This document shows positions 11,112-23,104 of a stretch of DNA of 64,000 nt, piece by piece (positions within the stretch are counted from its first letter, which is position 1; the number at the start of each line of letters is the position of its first letter). The notes under the pieces are model-generated. The model was not told the DNA's origin, did not search any database, and saw nothing but the letters and a program-made list of their open reading frames with translations. The stretch comes from Adiantum capillus-veneris (lineage: Eukaryota > Streptophyta > Polypodiopsida > Polypodiales > Pteridaceae): NCBI GenBank assembly GCA_014529385.2, contig CM043957.1, forward strand, positions 85,939,881 through 86,003,880, read 5' to 3'. The position numbers and the translations under genes were made by a program.

Positions 11112-12716
11112 TGGAGAACACACTGAGTATGGACGACACTTGATAGACATGGGGACGGCACATGGATTGGCCATCTTGAATGGCCTACAGAGATTTCTCG
11201 CTTCAGGGGGTTTTACATGCTTTCCACACAGACATGGAGCCAGCACAGTGGATTATGTCATGGCACAGCCGAGCCTCATCTCTAGTATCCAAGACCTCAC
11301 GGTTGGACCCACACCTGTTGGTGTGGCAGTGGATCATGCTCTTGTGTCAATGACCATCTCTTTTCAGTTTAGTGTAGCACACAGGCTACGGACAGTAGCC
11401 CCTACTCGCTACACCTTCACGGGGGAGACAGACTCTATATACATAGATGGGATCTACAGACGCCTATGCACAGAGGAGCCAGGGCGACCTCTGGAGGAGC
11501 TTACTACTATATTGACACAGACACTACATGATGCAACAGCAGAGGCATACCCACATACCCAGCCTGAGCAGAGACGCCGTTCGGGGAGCATGCCCCAGAA
11601 CAGTTGATATGATGAGGAATGCCAGGACACTAGAGCTAGACTTCAAAGGAAGGTGCTTTTGGGGGACATCACTCACAGACAGTCACAGATTGACTTCCGA
11701 CGCCTAGTGCGGCGGAAGAAGAGGGCATTTTTGGCTCGGCCGGAGCAAGATCTATATCAGCTGTTCTTGAGTCAGGACTCACGTGAGGCATGGCGCCTCT
11801 TTCAAGAGCACTCTCCCCCCCCGCCATCACTTCTACAGAGGACTGGGGCCAGTACGCATCATCTCTGTACACGGTTCCTGAGCAACCGCCCCTCTCGATC
11901 CATGCCCACACACATGTGCTTTTTTCACCGCGGAGATGGTGAGGAAAGCCATTGACAGGATGAGGACTCGGAGAGCATACGATCATGATGGTTTAGTGGC
12001 TGAGCATTTCACGCATGTCAGGGATCTACTAGCAGAGCTTCTAGCAGTGATGTTTAACCGTGCCATGTGTGAGGGCTTGTCGGATACTTGGAGCCTATCT
12101 ACTATTGTACCTATCTTCAAGTCGGGAGACCCTATGGAGCTTGGGAATTATCGCACTATCATGATTGGACACACATTGGCACGATTGTACGCATCTATTC
12201 TTGAGGAGCAGCAGAGTAGATGGGCAGAGAGGGAGGGGATACGCGCAGCCACGCAGGCACGGTTCAAGAGGAGTTTTTCTACTCTTGACCATATCTTGAC
12301 ACTCAGAGCCATCATTGAGGAGGGTAGATCGCGTGGGAGACGGATCTATTGTAGCTTTGTGGATTTCCGCAAAGCATTTGACACAGTGCCTAGAGCTAGA
12401 TTGATGCGCAGATTACAGCAGATGGGAGTACCCACAGAGCTCATTTGGGGGGTCATGGCATTATACAGGTCAGTAGTGGGGTAGGTACGCACCTCAGAGG
12501 GTCTATCCACACCAATTCACTCCACTATTGAGGTAAAGTAGGGCTGCCCGCTCTCTCCTACTCTATTTGGTATGTATGTGGATGAGGTTTCTGACTACAT
12601 TGAGAGAGATGGTGATAGAGGTGCACAGTTGGCAAGCACATGGATTCCATTATTGTTATATGCTGATGATATTGTGTTGATCTCCAACTCTCCGGAGGGG
12701 ATGCAACGTCACTTGG
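11112..12716 (+). pseudogene. TC-LINE ORF2, 5' segment of a copy split by a gypsy element
   Basis: Coding begins in mid-endonuclease (EYGRHLIDMGTAHGLAILNG, STVDYVMAQP, DHALVSMTISFQF) and continues into RT (IVPIFKSGDP, NYRTIMIGHTLARLYASIL, FVDFRKAFDTVPRARL, YADDIVLIS). Stops at 11605 and 12481, another just after 12530, and a shift near 11900 inactivate it. At 12716 the gypsy LTR begins. The frame resumes at 23707 so that MQRHL is followed by DALNTFAQ, which shows that the two parts were once joined. The copy is 5'-truncated and abuts the minus-strand copy head to head. Confidence 0.88.
12712..12716 (+). repeat. Target-site duplication, left copy (CTTGG)
   Basis: CTTGG precedes the first LTR base and is repeated directly after the last LTR base at 23707-23711. 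Removing the element and one copy restores the LINE reading frame, so this is a genuine 5-bp target duplication. Confidence 0.95.
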
Positions 12717-13298
12717 TGTAGCCTGCTACAGTGTCACTTTCACTTTCATATGACAGTAGTTTACAATTGGGGCTTTGGTCAATTGGTCTTTGGTCTTTGG
12801 TCTGGTTGGTTCACACTTGGGCAGAGACACGTGGCAAGGTGGTCTAGTGGACATCGTGGCCAGGTCACCACCGCCACCCAGTGGGGATAGACTTAGATGA
12901 TGTTCTTTATGAGCCGTTGGTGGCTCTTGATGATTGTACATATGAGTAGTCGTTTTGGGCCAGTGGCATTATCTTTGTACGTAGTAGTCGTCTAGAGTGG
13001 GTCTTACACAGAGCACGTCTGCACCATCCCGGCACATCTGAGCCTCGACACCCCATTGTACCTGAGAGTCCTGCGCTGGAGTTGAGTGTGCTGCCACGCC
13101 AGAGTCTGTATCGGTCTTTGAGATAGTCGAGGTCTATGTTCTGGTCTGCTGTTGTGTCTTTGAGAGCTCTGTTGGCGTCTATTGTTTCCTTTCTGTTCAT
13201 CTGTTTGAGGGAGATTCGCTCTCTTTGAGTGAGATTGTCATGCACATTGCACTGAGGACCACCCACTGTAGAGAGCACGACACGTTATCCGCGCTACA
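12717..13298 (+). repeat. 5' LTR of the gypsy element (582 bp)
   Basis: It starts TGTAGCCTGCTACAG and ends CGCGCTACA, and matches 23105-23706 almost throughout. It lacks one 20-bp repeat (TTTGAGGGAGATTCAATCTA type) present in the 3' LTR, which accounts exactly for the length difference. I see no clear TATA box. Confidence 0.95.
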
Positions 13299-13863
13299 GG
13301 TGCTCTCATTTTGGCGATCACGGTGGGACTTCAAAGGAAGTCTCACTCTTGTGGGGATAGAATCGTGAAGCTAATCGGTTGTTACCTGGCTCTCTGCACA
13401 CTTGCTCACACTGTGTAGATCGTCTGCAAGTCTGGTCTGTTCCTCTCTCGCCCTGGTCCAAGTCTTGGTCCTCGTCCTAGTCCTCGCCCCTGGTCCTTGG
13501 TCTTGGATCCTGGTCTAGTCCTCGCCCTGGTCCAGCCCTCCTCGTCCTGCCAGCTAGGTGGTCTAGTACTGGTCCTGGGCCAGGTGGCCTAGTCATATCC
13601 TCACCTGTTCTAGCACTCTTCACTGTTCACTGCATGACACATACAAGGCGGTCAGTTGAGCGTCAAAGCGCACTACTGAGCCCTCTGAAGCACTAAACAG
13701 AAGACGCCCGGTGGTATCTAGTAGAAGTCCATTAACCTCATCAACCTTACCTCCACATACTCCATCCCCCATTCCTTCATCTCCCATTCCTTCATCAGGT
13801 TCCACATCTTCCAAATCACCTTCTCCAGCAAAGCTCTCCCCTATTCTGCTGCAACAAGGGGCC
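13299..13863 (+). other. Untranslated leader and unassigned primer-binding site
   Basis: Just after the 5' LTR comes GGTGCTCTCATTTTGGCGATCACGG. It does not match the initiator-Met site, and I could not assign a tRNA. The stretch 13430-13620 is rich in GTCCTCGTCCTGGTC-like units, echoing the larger C-rich array at 20040-20730. No other feature is visible before the gag ATG. Confidence 0.6.
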
Positions 13864-16800
13864 ATGGAGGCGTTGGCTAGCGTGTTGGCCAAGGTAAACA
13901 TCAAGTTCCCCACCTTCAAAGGACTCTCCGCGGAAGATGCGGACGACCATGCACGGAGGTTCGTATCTCTCTGTAGAGGACGTGGTCTTAACAGGGAAGA
14001 TGCTTATCTGGTACTTTTTCCTTCCACCTTGGACGGCTTAGCAGACAAATGGTACAGCCAACTTGCAGAGAATCATTTTGCAACTTGGGCAGACTTAAGA
14101 CAACAGTTCTGTGCAGCTTTCACGCCGGGCGACTACCAAGAGAAAGTGTTGGATGAGTTGGCCAACATGGTGCTCCAGCCAGAGGAGACTTTTGCGGAGC
14201 TTATGACCAAAACCAAGTCTTTGGTTGCCAAGCTTCCCCAGCAACCCGGTGAATTCATGGTTAAGAAGTGGGTGGAGAAGGCGCTTCCAAAAACCTCTCA
14301 GCAAAAACTCCGGGAGAGCCTTCGACCTGACGCCACTCTCGAGGAATTCATCGCAGCTGCTACTAGAATAGAGGGGGCTAGGAAGCTGTTCAACAACTCT
14401 CCTCACATAGATACTCCCTCTGTGTTCTCCGAAGGAAGTCCTGCTGATCCTTTGACTTCCTTGCGCAGGGAACTCGAAGCCCTCAAACTACAACGAGCCC
14501 TCCAAGAAGAGAAATCAATCTCTCTGAGACAAGAGAAACCATCGCACCTGGAGGCTTTTGATCAAATCAAAAGAGAACTAGAAGAGCTTCGGTCTCAGCA
14601 GGAGACCAAAGCTATGGTATGGTGCAGCTCTTGTCGCTCTCCTGGACATCCTCCACAGGACTGTCCCCTTCGGGCTTATTGCCACTTCTGCAAAAAATCT
14701 GGGCACGAAGATAAGGATTGTTACTATATCCAAGGATTGCGGCAAATACAACAAAATCTAGGTCCTCTCCAACAAGGGCTAGCACCTTTATCCAACATGG
14801 TCTCACCCTACGGCCATCAAAACCCCTTGCCTCCTCTGCTAACAACACCCCCTATGCAGCAAGGTGTGCACAACAACTTTGCACCCGACAGTTTTTATCG
14901 TGCCAGTACTCCCTCAGTTCCCCAAAGTTTCTACACCTCAACCTCCAGCACCATGCAACAACAAGAGCAGCGACCACCTCGTCCCCCGTTTCGTCCGTCA
15001 AATCAGCCAATCCTATGCTACAGATGCGGTGAATATGGGCATTACCAAAGTAAGTGTCCTTTACCTGAAGGGTCTCCTCCTTGCAGACATTGTCCGGAGT
15101 CTAAGGACCACTACAGTAAAGATTGTCCCAAACAAAGGGCCTCCTCATCTTCAGGCCCAAGTCAAAATCCACAAGAGTTTACATTCCCGAAAATCAATCT
15201 AATCACAGTGAACACCACCCCTCAGCCAACACCTGCTACACATACAGTTCAGCCACAACAAGCAGCAGAGCCTACTGGGGTGCTCACTCGAGCACAAAGA
15301 GCCACCCTGGGTTTAAGTTTGCCAACTGGACCATCAGGTCCAACACTTCAGCAACCTGTTCAAAATGTCGCACCCGTAAATGGTGCAAAGAATAGGCCAA
15401 TCTCTATGCTTTCGGACATTGATGGAGCCTTCCTGGCAGCAGTAGCTCACTTGCAACAGGTCAAAGTTTCCGAGGAGGCCCAGGTTGTAGAAGCTAGGCC
15501 CACTGCGGAAGCAATCTTGAAGAACACCTTTCAGCAAGTATCTCTTTATGAGATGCTTCGGCTAGATGCAACTCTTAGAAGTGACACCCTCTCAATAATT
15601 CAATCTTTGTACCCTGGTACAGGGCCTAGTGGCGGGCACCTACCTGTGCAGCCCCTGGAGTCCTTCATGATTTCATATCCAGCTGCTCCCCTCACCGACT
15701 ATAAAAGTCCAAGTCTTACTGTATCTATTCTTGGGCAGTCATTCTCAGGCGTCATAGTGGATGGTGGGTCTGGAATCAATCTGATGCCTGAATTTACCGT
15801 GTCAGCCTTAGGTCTGCAGCCTACTCGTCCTGCTCCGTTCACTGTTACATTGGCAGACCAGAGGACAGTCTATCCTGTGGGCATAGTAGAAAAGGTGCCT
15901 TTGAAGGTACAAGACTTCACATTTAGCTTGGATTTTGTGGTGGTCAGTCTTCCTCAGGTAGAGGGAGGATTTCCCTTGCTGATTGGTAGACCATGGTTCC
16001 GGCATACTAAGGCACTTCATGATTGGGGAAACGACGCCATGTGGATACACACTCCCAGCTCCCAAATGCAACCAATCCGGCTTGAAGGAGGGATGGATCC
16101 AGTGGCTCAGCACAGCTCATTGACAGTACAATCCAACCCCGACCCTGAGCAGCCCATCCCACCTGATGGGTCTGACGAGGACCTGCTACAGTGGTTGGAA
16201 GCTACCACTTCGATGCCATGCTACATGGTCTCTACTCAAAACTTACATGTGCCGCCAGCAACACTCTCTCTTCAAAATCCTCAGGAGGACACTGATGTCC
16301 AAAGTCCTACAGCAGACAGTACAATAGTCGAAGAAGTAAGTGTGTCAGCCCTAAATTCTCATGCGTCGAATGACCCGCCGATGGAAGCCCTCGGTCTTGG
16401 GGAACCTATAACACATCACCGAAGGGGGAAAAAATCTCCTCTGCATGCACTCACCAAAGATTTCCCCCTTCCTGGAGCATCTCCCAAGTCGGACCCCCTT
16501 CAAAAGCACTCTGTCATGTCGTCTGCATCTGAAGAGTTACCCTTCGAGGAGCTCCCACAGGGATGGTTACAAGAAGAGTATGTAGAGTTTCCAATCCATC
16601 AAACACCTGCACATGATGTCTTGAAGCTCCAAGAGGCAGCTCACCTCGCATCTTCAGAAGCACCCTCTCCAGCTACACCCCCACACCCGGTCAGAGAAGT
16701 CAACCTGGGTGATCCTGACAACCTTCAGCACGTACTGTTAGCAGCTTGGTTATGGGAGCATCCCGCATTACTCAATGAGGTAGTCTCTTTCATCCACTCT

Positions 16801-19497
16801 TTTAAAGATGTTTTTGCTTGGTCCTACAAGGATTTAGAGGGGATTCCACCAGAATTGGGTGTCCACACTATACCTCTGGTTGAAGGGGCTAAGCCTGTAA
16901 GAGGCCGAGCTTACAAGCTCAACCCGAAGTATGCTGAGGCGGTCAAGGCAGAGTTAGAGAAAATGCAAGAGGCAGGGATCATAGTACCTGTGGAGCACTC
17001 TAAGTGGTTATCACCCATGGTGATAGCGCCTAAGAAGCAATCCAACAAAATCCGGGTGTGCGTCGATTACCGTGCTCTGAATAAGGTAACTATCCCAGAC
17101 GGTTTCCCAACACCTTTCACTGAGCGTGTGCTCGAAGATGTAGCAGGGCATGTATTGTACAGTTTCATGGATGGGTTTAGTGGATACAATCAGTTGGGCA
17201 TCCATCCAGGTGATCAGCTCAAAACGGCATTTGTGACTCCCTGGGGTATTCTTATATACACTCGAATGTCTTTTGGGTTGAAAAATGCCCCACCTTCTTT
17301 CAATAGGGCGGTATATCTCATCTTTTGTCCTCTGCTTACGGATCATCTTCGCATCTTCATGGACGATTTTTCGACCTTCTCAGGTGCTCAATGTTCAACC
17401 CCAGTGGAAAAACTAGAGGAACACCTCGCTCAGCTCTCTGCTCTCTTCCTCAGGTGCAGAGAGGCACGCCTAAAGCTAAATCCTAACAAATGTCATTTTT
17501 TGGTTATTGAAGGCACACTTCTAAGCCATGTGGTGTCTGCTAAAGGTTTAGCGCCTGACCCAGAGAAGATTGTGGCAATCTTAAAGTTACCACCTCCCAT
17601 CAACCCAAAAGGGGTACAGAGCTTTGTAGGCCACACAGGGTATCATCGTAGGTTTATACGCATGTATGCACAGGTGGCTCAACCCCTGACCCGCCTAACC
17701 AGTGCTACTGTTCCCTTTCAATGGTCAAAGGCGGAGGCTGAAGCTTTTACATACCTTAAAAAATGACTCATTGAAGCGCCTATCTTAGTAACTCCCGATT
17801 GGTCTCTCACCTTTCATGTGCATACAGATGCCAGTCAACTGGCTGTGGGTGCGGTGCTGACTCAACCTAGTAAGGAGTATAACCTGGATCGCCCTGTTCA
17901 CTATGCAAGTCGCCTACTCACCAAGGCAGAGTGCAACTATAGCACCACAGAAAGGGAAGGTTTAGCTATTGTGTATGCTCTGCAAAAATTTCGGCACTAC
18001 TTATTAGGGGTCCACTTCACAGTTATTATTGATCACCATGCGCTGCGATATCTGCTCAACAAGCCGTAGGTTGCAGGTAGAGTATGGCGATGGCTGCTCT
18101 TATTTCAAGAGTTCGATTTCGAAGTGGTACTCAGGCCCGGCAAACATCATGTCCTTGCCGACCACCTTTCTCGCGTTCACACTGGTGAAGAAGCAACAAG
18201 GGTTGCTGACGACTTTCCTGATAGCAGTCTCTTTAAGGTGGATACCACACCGGAATGGTACGGCGATGTTTTGCATCTGCTTTCTAGCGGCCTCTACCCA
18301 GAGAATGCTTCTCCCCTGCAGAAGAGACACCTGTTGCTGAAGTCTAGGCCTTTCACTCTCATTGGGGGCTAGCTATACAAATCAGGGGAGGATGGTGTTC
18401 TGCGGTGGTGTGTCTCCCCTCATGAAGTCGAGTATATTTTAGAGGATGCCCATAGTGGTCCCACTGGTCCATTACTCTGGCCATATTACTGCACAAAAGA
18501 TTCTCCAGTGTGGCTTATGGTGGCCCTATATTTTCCGCGATGCAATTGCCTATGTAAAGGTATGTGATGTATGTCAACGCTGTGGCCCTAAACCAAGCAA
18601 ACAGTCAAACCGTCCTCTCAGGTCTCTATGGCATGGCAACCCTTTGAGAGATGGGGCATAGATTTTGTAGGCCCAATTACTCCCTCTGCCCAACCAGGCA
18701 ATCGGAAGTATCTCTTGGTGGCTACCGACTACGCAACAAAGTAGGCAGAGGTACTTGCAACAAGGGATTGCACTAGCACTACGGTAGCCAAGTTTCTCTA
18801 CAAAAATATTTTGTGCAGGTTTGGATGTCCCTTGGAAATCACCTGTGACAGGGGTAGTCACTTTGTGAATGAAACAATTTCTACCTTGCTGGCCAACTAC
18901 AAGATTTTCCACAGAAAATCTTGTTCCTATTACCCTAGAGCAAACGGGCACGCAAAGAGCACTAATAAGGTTCTGATAGCACTCCTGCGGAAAGCATGTC
19001 ATCTTCATCCCTCGACTTGGGCTCAAGCTATCCACGGTACACTTTGGGCTTATCGAACTTCTTTCAAAGCCACAACCAATCACACCCCATTTCAATTGGC
19101 TTTCCGGTTGGAAGCGATAGCACCTTTTGAATTCAACTCAGGATCCCCGCGAGTGGGGAGTCTTCGTGCCAATGGAAATTTGGGGTCGGCATCAGTCTCT
19201 CGTCTTTTCCTTTTGGAGGAAAGCCGAGGTTTGGCTTCACTAGCTCTAGAAGCAGAGCAGCTTCGTCGTAAAGCCTGGCATGATCGCCATCTCAGGAAGC
19301 CGCAAATAACACAAGGAGCACTAGTGCTACTTTATCAGGACAAGTTAATGAAAAAAGCAAAGAAGTTGGTCCCAGCATGGCAAGGACCATATAAGGTGAT
19401 GGAGATTCTACCCCACGGCGCTGTACAATTAGCCTCTCCCGAAGGAGTTTCTCTGCCATTAGTCAATGGATCTCGGATCAAATGCTATCATGCTTAA
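13864..19497 (+). pseudogene. Ty3/gypsy Gag-Pol polyprotein, Tat-like, several lesions
   Basis: I start at ATG 13864 (GCCATGG context). In order: gag (residues about 1-180, LADKWYSQL, W.DLRQQF); CCHC-like zinc knuckles near residues 253 and 384 (CYRCGEYGHYQSKC); protease VDGGSGINLM near 631; RT near 980-1190 with VCVDYRALNK, FMDGFSGYNQL and IFMDDFS; RNase H (HTDASQLAVGAVL, DHHALRYLL); integrase with WGIDFVGP, CDRGSHF and NGHAKSTNK. The FAWSY and FMDGFSGYNQ forms point to the Tat side of Ty3/gypsy. Lesions are TGA 17764, TAG 18067, TAG 18370, shifts near 18460 and 18620, and TAG 18742. The catalytic Glu of integrase (usual NGQAE) is Lys. Confidence 0.93.
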
Positions 19498-20039
19498 GAA
19501 GCCGCTCAAGGGTCTAACCGCGCGACAATCAAGTGTTGAGCTTCGCAGACCCTGAACCTTTAAATAGCCTCATTATCACTATCCTCGGAATCACTATCTT
19601 CCGCATCTTGCTGTTCCGTTTTATCTTATCTCTTAGGCCCTCTCCTTAGACAGCTCTCCTTCTGCAGACTCTGTTAAGCTCATAGGTTTGATTCTGGACT
19701 TGGATCAACTCTATCCTTCACTCTCTCTGTCTTCAATCCCTGTCGGTCTTGGGCATAACCAAATCCCCTCAGTCCTCAATCTCGACTCAGTACCTTTTCT
19801 CATCTTTTGCCTCTCAAGTGAATCACAGTTCTTTGATATGGATAAATGCCTTTGTTTCATTGAGTGGGGTATTTATGAAAGTACTTCGCGTTCTATCCAC
19901 TGCTCATTCTTTCTCAGTACCTCGAAATTATCCATGCTTTCTATTAATCAAGTCTGTGTATTGGTTATCGCTAAATCTTTAAGATCTCTGGGATAGTTCC
20001 TACGTGTTAAAACTCCCTCTTTATTTTTATACCCTCAAC
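19498..20039 (+). other. Non-coding spacer after integrase
   Basis: T/C-rich sequence between the integrase stop and the C-rich array. Short frames exist here, but none shows a recognisable domain, and I do not support a gene. Confidence 0.5.
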
Positions 20040-20730
20040 TTTGTCTATCCTCTCAACCCCCAGCCCGCTTTCCTCGCCCTAGGCCCTAGGCCTAGCCTTG
20101 ACCTTACTCCCGCCCTCCCCCTCGCCCTCGCCCTAGCCTTGGCCTGCCCTTGACCTAACTTATCCCTAGCCCCTCGTCCTCACCCCCTATTTGCTCGCCC
20201 CTAGCCCCTCAACCCCTATTCCTCGCCCTAGCCCCTCGACCCTAGACCCGCACCCTCTCGCCCTCACCCCCTAGCCCCTCTTCTCTCTCCCTAGCCCGCC
20301 CCTAGCCCCTCGCCCTCGCCTCCTTATCCCTCGCCCCTAGACCCTCGCCCTCTCGCCCTTGCCCCCTAGTCCTCACCATCAACCCCTATTCCCTGGCCCC
20401 TAGCCCTCGCCCTCGCCCTCGCCCTCAACCACTCCCTCAAAACCTAGCACCTCGCCCTCGCCCCTAGACCCTCACCCTCTCGCCCTGGCCCTTGCCCCTA
20501 GCCCCTCACCCTCGCCCCCAGACCCTCACCCTCTCGCCCTGGCCCTCGCCCCCTAGCCCCTCGTCCTCAACCACTCCCTCGCCTCTCGCCCTAGACCCCC
20601 TCACCCTCTCGCCTTGTCCATCCCCTCGTCCCTAGCCCTAGCCCTCCTCTTCACCCTCTCGACCTCGCCCCTAGCCTCTAGCCCTGGTCCTAGACTTAGC
20701 CCTTCCTCCCCTCGCCCTTCGCCTTTCAAA
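20040..20730 (+). repeat. CCCTCGCCCTAG-type minisatellite inside the gypsy element
   Basis: About 690 bp of degenerate units CCCTCGCCCT, AGCCCCTCG and CCTAGACCCTCAC, strongly C-biased on the coding strand. It ends at a run of about 13 A near 20728. It separates pol from the extra ORF. The leader at 13430-13620 has a related composition. Confidence 0.88.
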
Positions 20731-20970
20731 AAAAAAAAAAGCAAGCGCCGCGGATCTGTGAAACGCAATTTGGGCGGTTTCTCACTTCTCACCAAGGGCA
20801 TATTTTACTTGCGAAAAGCATGCAAAAAGCCAACCCCAAAAGCAAAGAGCCTTTATAGCCTTGGTACTCTGTTCAGTCTATCATCCAGTACCGAAGCGGG
20901 TCTCGCCCTTTTGCTCCTGCTATAGTGGGACTCATCAATCAGTATAGATTCTCAGGCACACTTGATAAAG

Positions 20971-23041
20971 ATGGTTAGAACTCGCAATAAAGAAAAGCAT
21001 CTCCAATCTGAGGAAGAGTCCTCGGCCTCTGAGGATAGCTCTGACAGTAAGTCAGATTACACTCCTAGTCTGACAGTAAGTCAGATTACACTCCTAGTTC
21101 AGAGCAGCTTTCAGAGGAATCTTCAAAGCAAGAGTCGCCCCAGTCAGTCACTGCTGACAGGGTCACCACTCTCCAGGTGCCTCGCCCGTCTGGTGCCCTC
21201 TCCAAGGTACCTCTAATAATGATATATCATTTACAGGCTCCGAATCCAGCACTCAAGGATGTGTTCTCTCAGCAGCAACTGATACACTTGGGTCTTCAAA
21301 ATTTGGCTCAGACGGATTTGTCTGCCAATATCTCTACTGCCAAGCTATGTTCCCTCTTGCTAACTTTTCCAAAGCTGAATGATATTGCACTTACAGCGGA
21401 GGATATAGGACAGGCTATGGGAATATTCACTGTGTTGGCACCTCTGCCCGCAACAAAAACATTCTCGAATCTCTCACCAGAAGAAACTGCGAATGCTTGT
21501 CAGGAACTTTTGCTGGACTCACATCCAGACTATCACAGGAGTCAGCAATTGTATTCAGTGTTACATTATTATTTTTTACTGCGAGCACCTGAAAGAACAC
21601 GCGTTCCATCTTCTCCAGGTTCTCCAGCAATATGCGATGCTCTCTTTTGTCTATACCACTGCCTGCCATACCCATTTCACAATTTGTTGTTTAAAGCGCT
21701 ACAGGACAGGGCAAAGCGTTTTCGGAATCAGCGTAAAGGCAAAGCGGAAAGGTTCAATTGCTATGCAGCGCCTATTATGTATTGGGTAGTACAGATTATG
21801 CAGCAAAAGACAAATGCAAAAGCAATTCTCACCCTGCAAGATGATCCAAAAGAGCAAGAACGTTTCAAAATGACCAAAGGTAAAGGCATCTTGCGCAAGA
21901 GGGCAAAGGTGCAAAAAGATTCATCTGAGCAGCTGGCAACACTACCTTTCTCAGAATCACAGGTCAAAATCTCGGACGTCCATACTACAACACCAGCAGT
22001 GTGTCTACTTCTGTGGCCACCTCCACTTTCACACCACCTCTTGTGAGTAGTGCTGCAGTCACTAAAACACAACCTCCAGTTGTGTCGCCAGCACCACGTA
22101 CTACTCTTACTGCTGGGGCACCGAAGGATACTGCGGGGGCATCTAGCTCTGGGACGCCTGTATCTGACAAGCATGACATGTATGATACTTTTGCGCCTCA
22201 GGCCGACAGACTTTTAGAGGCAGACAGAAGAGCCATTTCGACGATTATCAATGCAGCCCTCTCATTGCAAGGTACCAACGGTATGCATCGCGCTTGCTTT
22301 GACGGTATGACAAGGGAAGTGCAAACACATCTTCAACGAGCGATGGATAGGGACAATTTTATTGCTACAGCTCAAGATCGCATAAGAATCTTAACTCAAC
22401 AGGTAGTGGACCTCAAACATATTGTCCACACTCAACAAAAACAGTTAAAAGAGGCAAATGATATGACCGCAGCAGTTCAAGACCTCTCTCCGGTGGTACA
22501 TGCAATATGTCCTTCTTGCGCAAAATACCAAGCTGTAGCCATTTCACAGGCAGTTTCAGCTACAGCTACAACTACAACCCCGGTTTCTCAGCAAGTTCCT
22601 GCTATGGCAACACAGGTACCGACACACACAGACGTTGCTAAAGCACATTCAGGGGATTCTCAAACAGCAGAGAAAGCAAATCCTACCAAAATGGAGTTTA
22701 AACCAACAGGATCGGTCTCATCACACTTTCAGGGTCCCTCTATGGCCTCCCCCTCCCAGTCTCCATCCTTTCCTCAGCACTTCTACGGCTTCCCGGGATT
22801 CCCACAACCTGTTCCACCCTCGAAGCCTGCGCAGTCTTTTCCTGGGTTTCCACCAGCTCCACCTACTCACAGTCAACCGTCTCACATGACGCAGCCTGCT
22901 GCTCATGGGGTGGCTACTCCATACCCGATGTACCCTCCTCAGGGCCACTACCCCTCACCATACACTTGGCCTCCATCTCCTTACCCACCTTACTATCAGC
23001 CTCCTCCACCTCCTCCTCCATCATCCGACCACCAACAGTAG
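20971..23041 (+). pseudogene. Extra ORF between integrase and 3' LTR, unknown function
   Basis: A frame starting MVRTRNKEKHLQSEEE at 20971 continues through three frames to TAG at 23039-23041, about 690 residues if intact. It has an acidic Ser-rich N-terminus; a Leu-rich middle (LLLTFPKLNDIALTAEDIGQ); a basic patch (KGKGILRKRAKVQK); a helical, coiled-coil-like segment near 22200-22460 (DRIRILTQQVVDLKHIVHTQ); and a Pro/Tyr/Gly-rich tail ending in polyproline. A 29-bp tandem duplication (21040-21068, 21069-21097) causes the first shift, and another lies near 21975. I see no signal peptide or clear membrane segment, so calling it env-like rests only on position. Confidence 0.65.
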
Positions 23042-23104
23042 ATCGATATTTCAGTTCTTCAATTCCGCTCTCCGGGACGGGCAGCGGTCTTGTGGCGGGC
23101 AACC

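Noticed and set aside
8221-12716. Head-to-head minus and plus TC-LINE segments as a twin-priming 5' inversion of one copy
   Set aside because: The two parts overlap for much of endonuclease and RT and differ clearly in sequence (for example GTTHRLAIVN versus GTAHGLAILNG). They are two copies, not one inverted insertion.
20971-23041. Calling the extra gypsy ORF an envelope gene
   Set aside because: No signal peptide, membrane anchor or fusion-type segment is visible; position alone is not enough.
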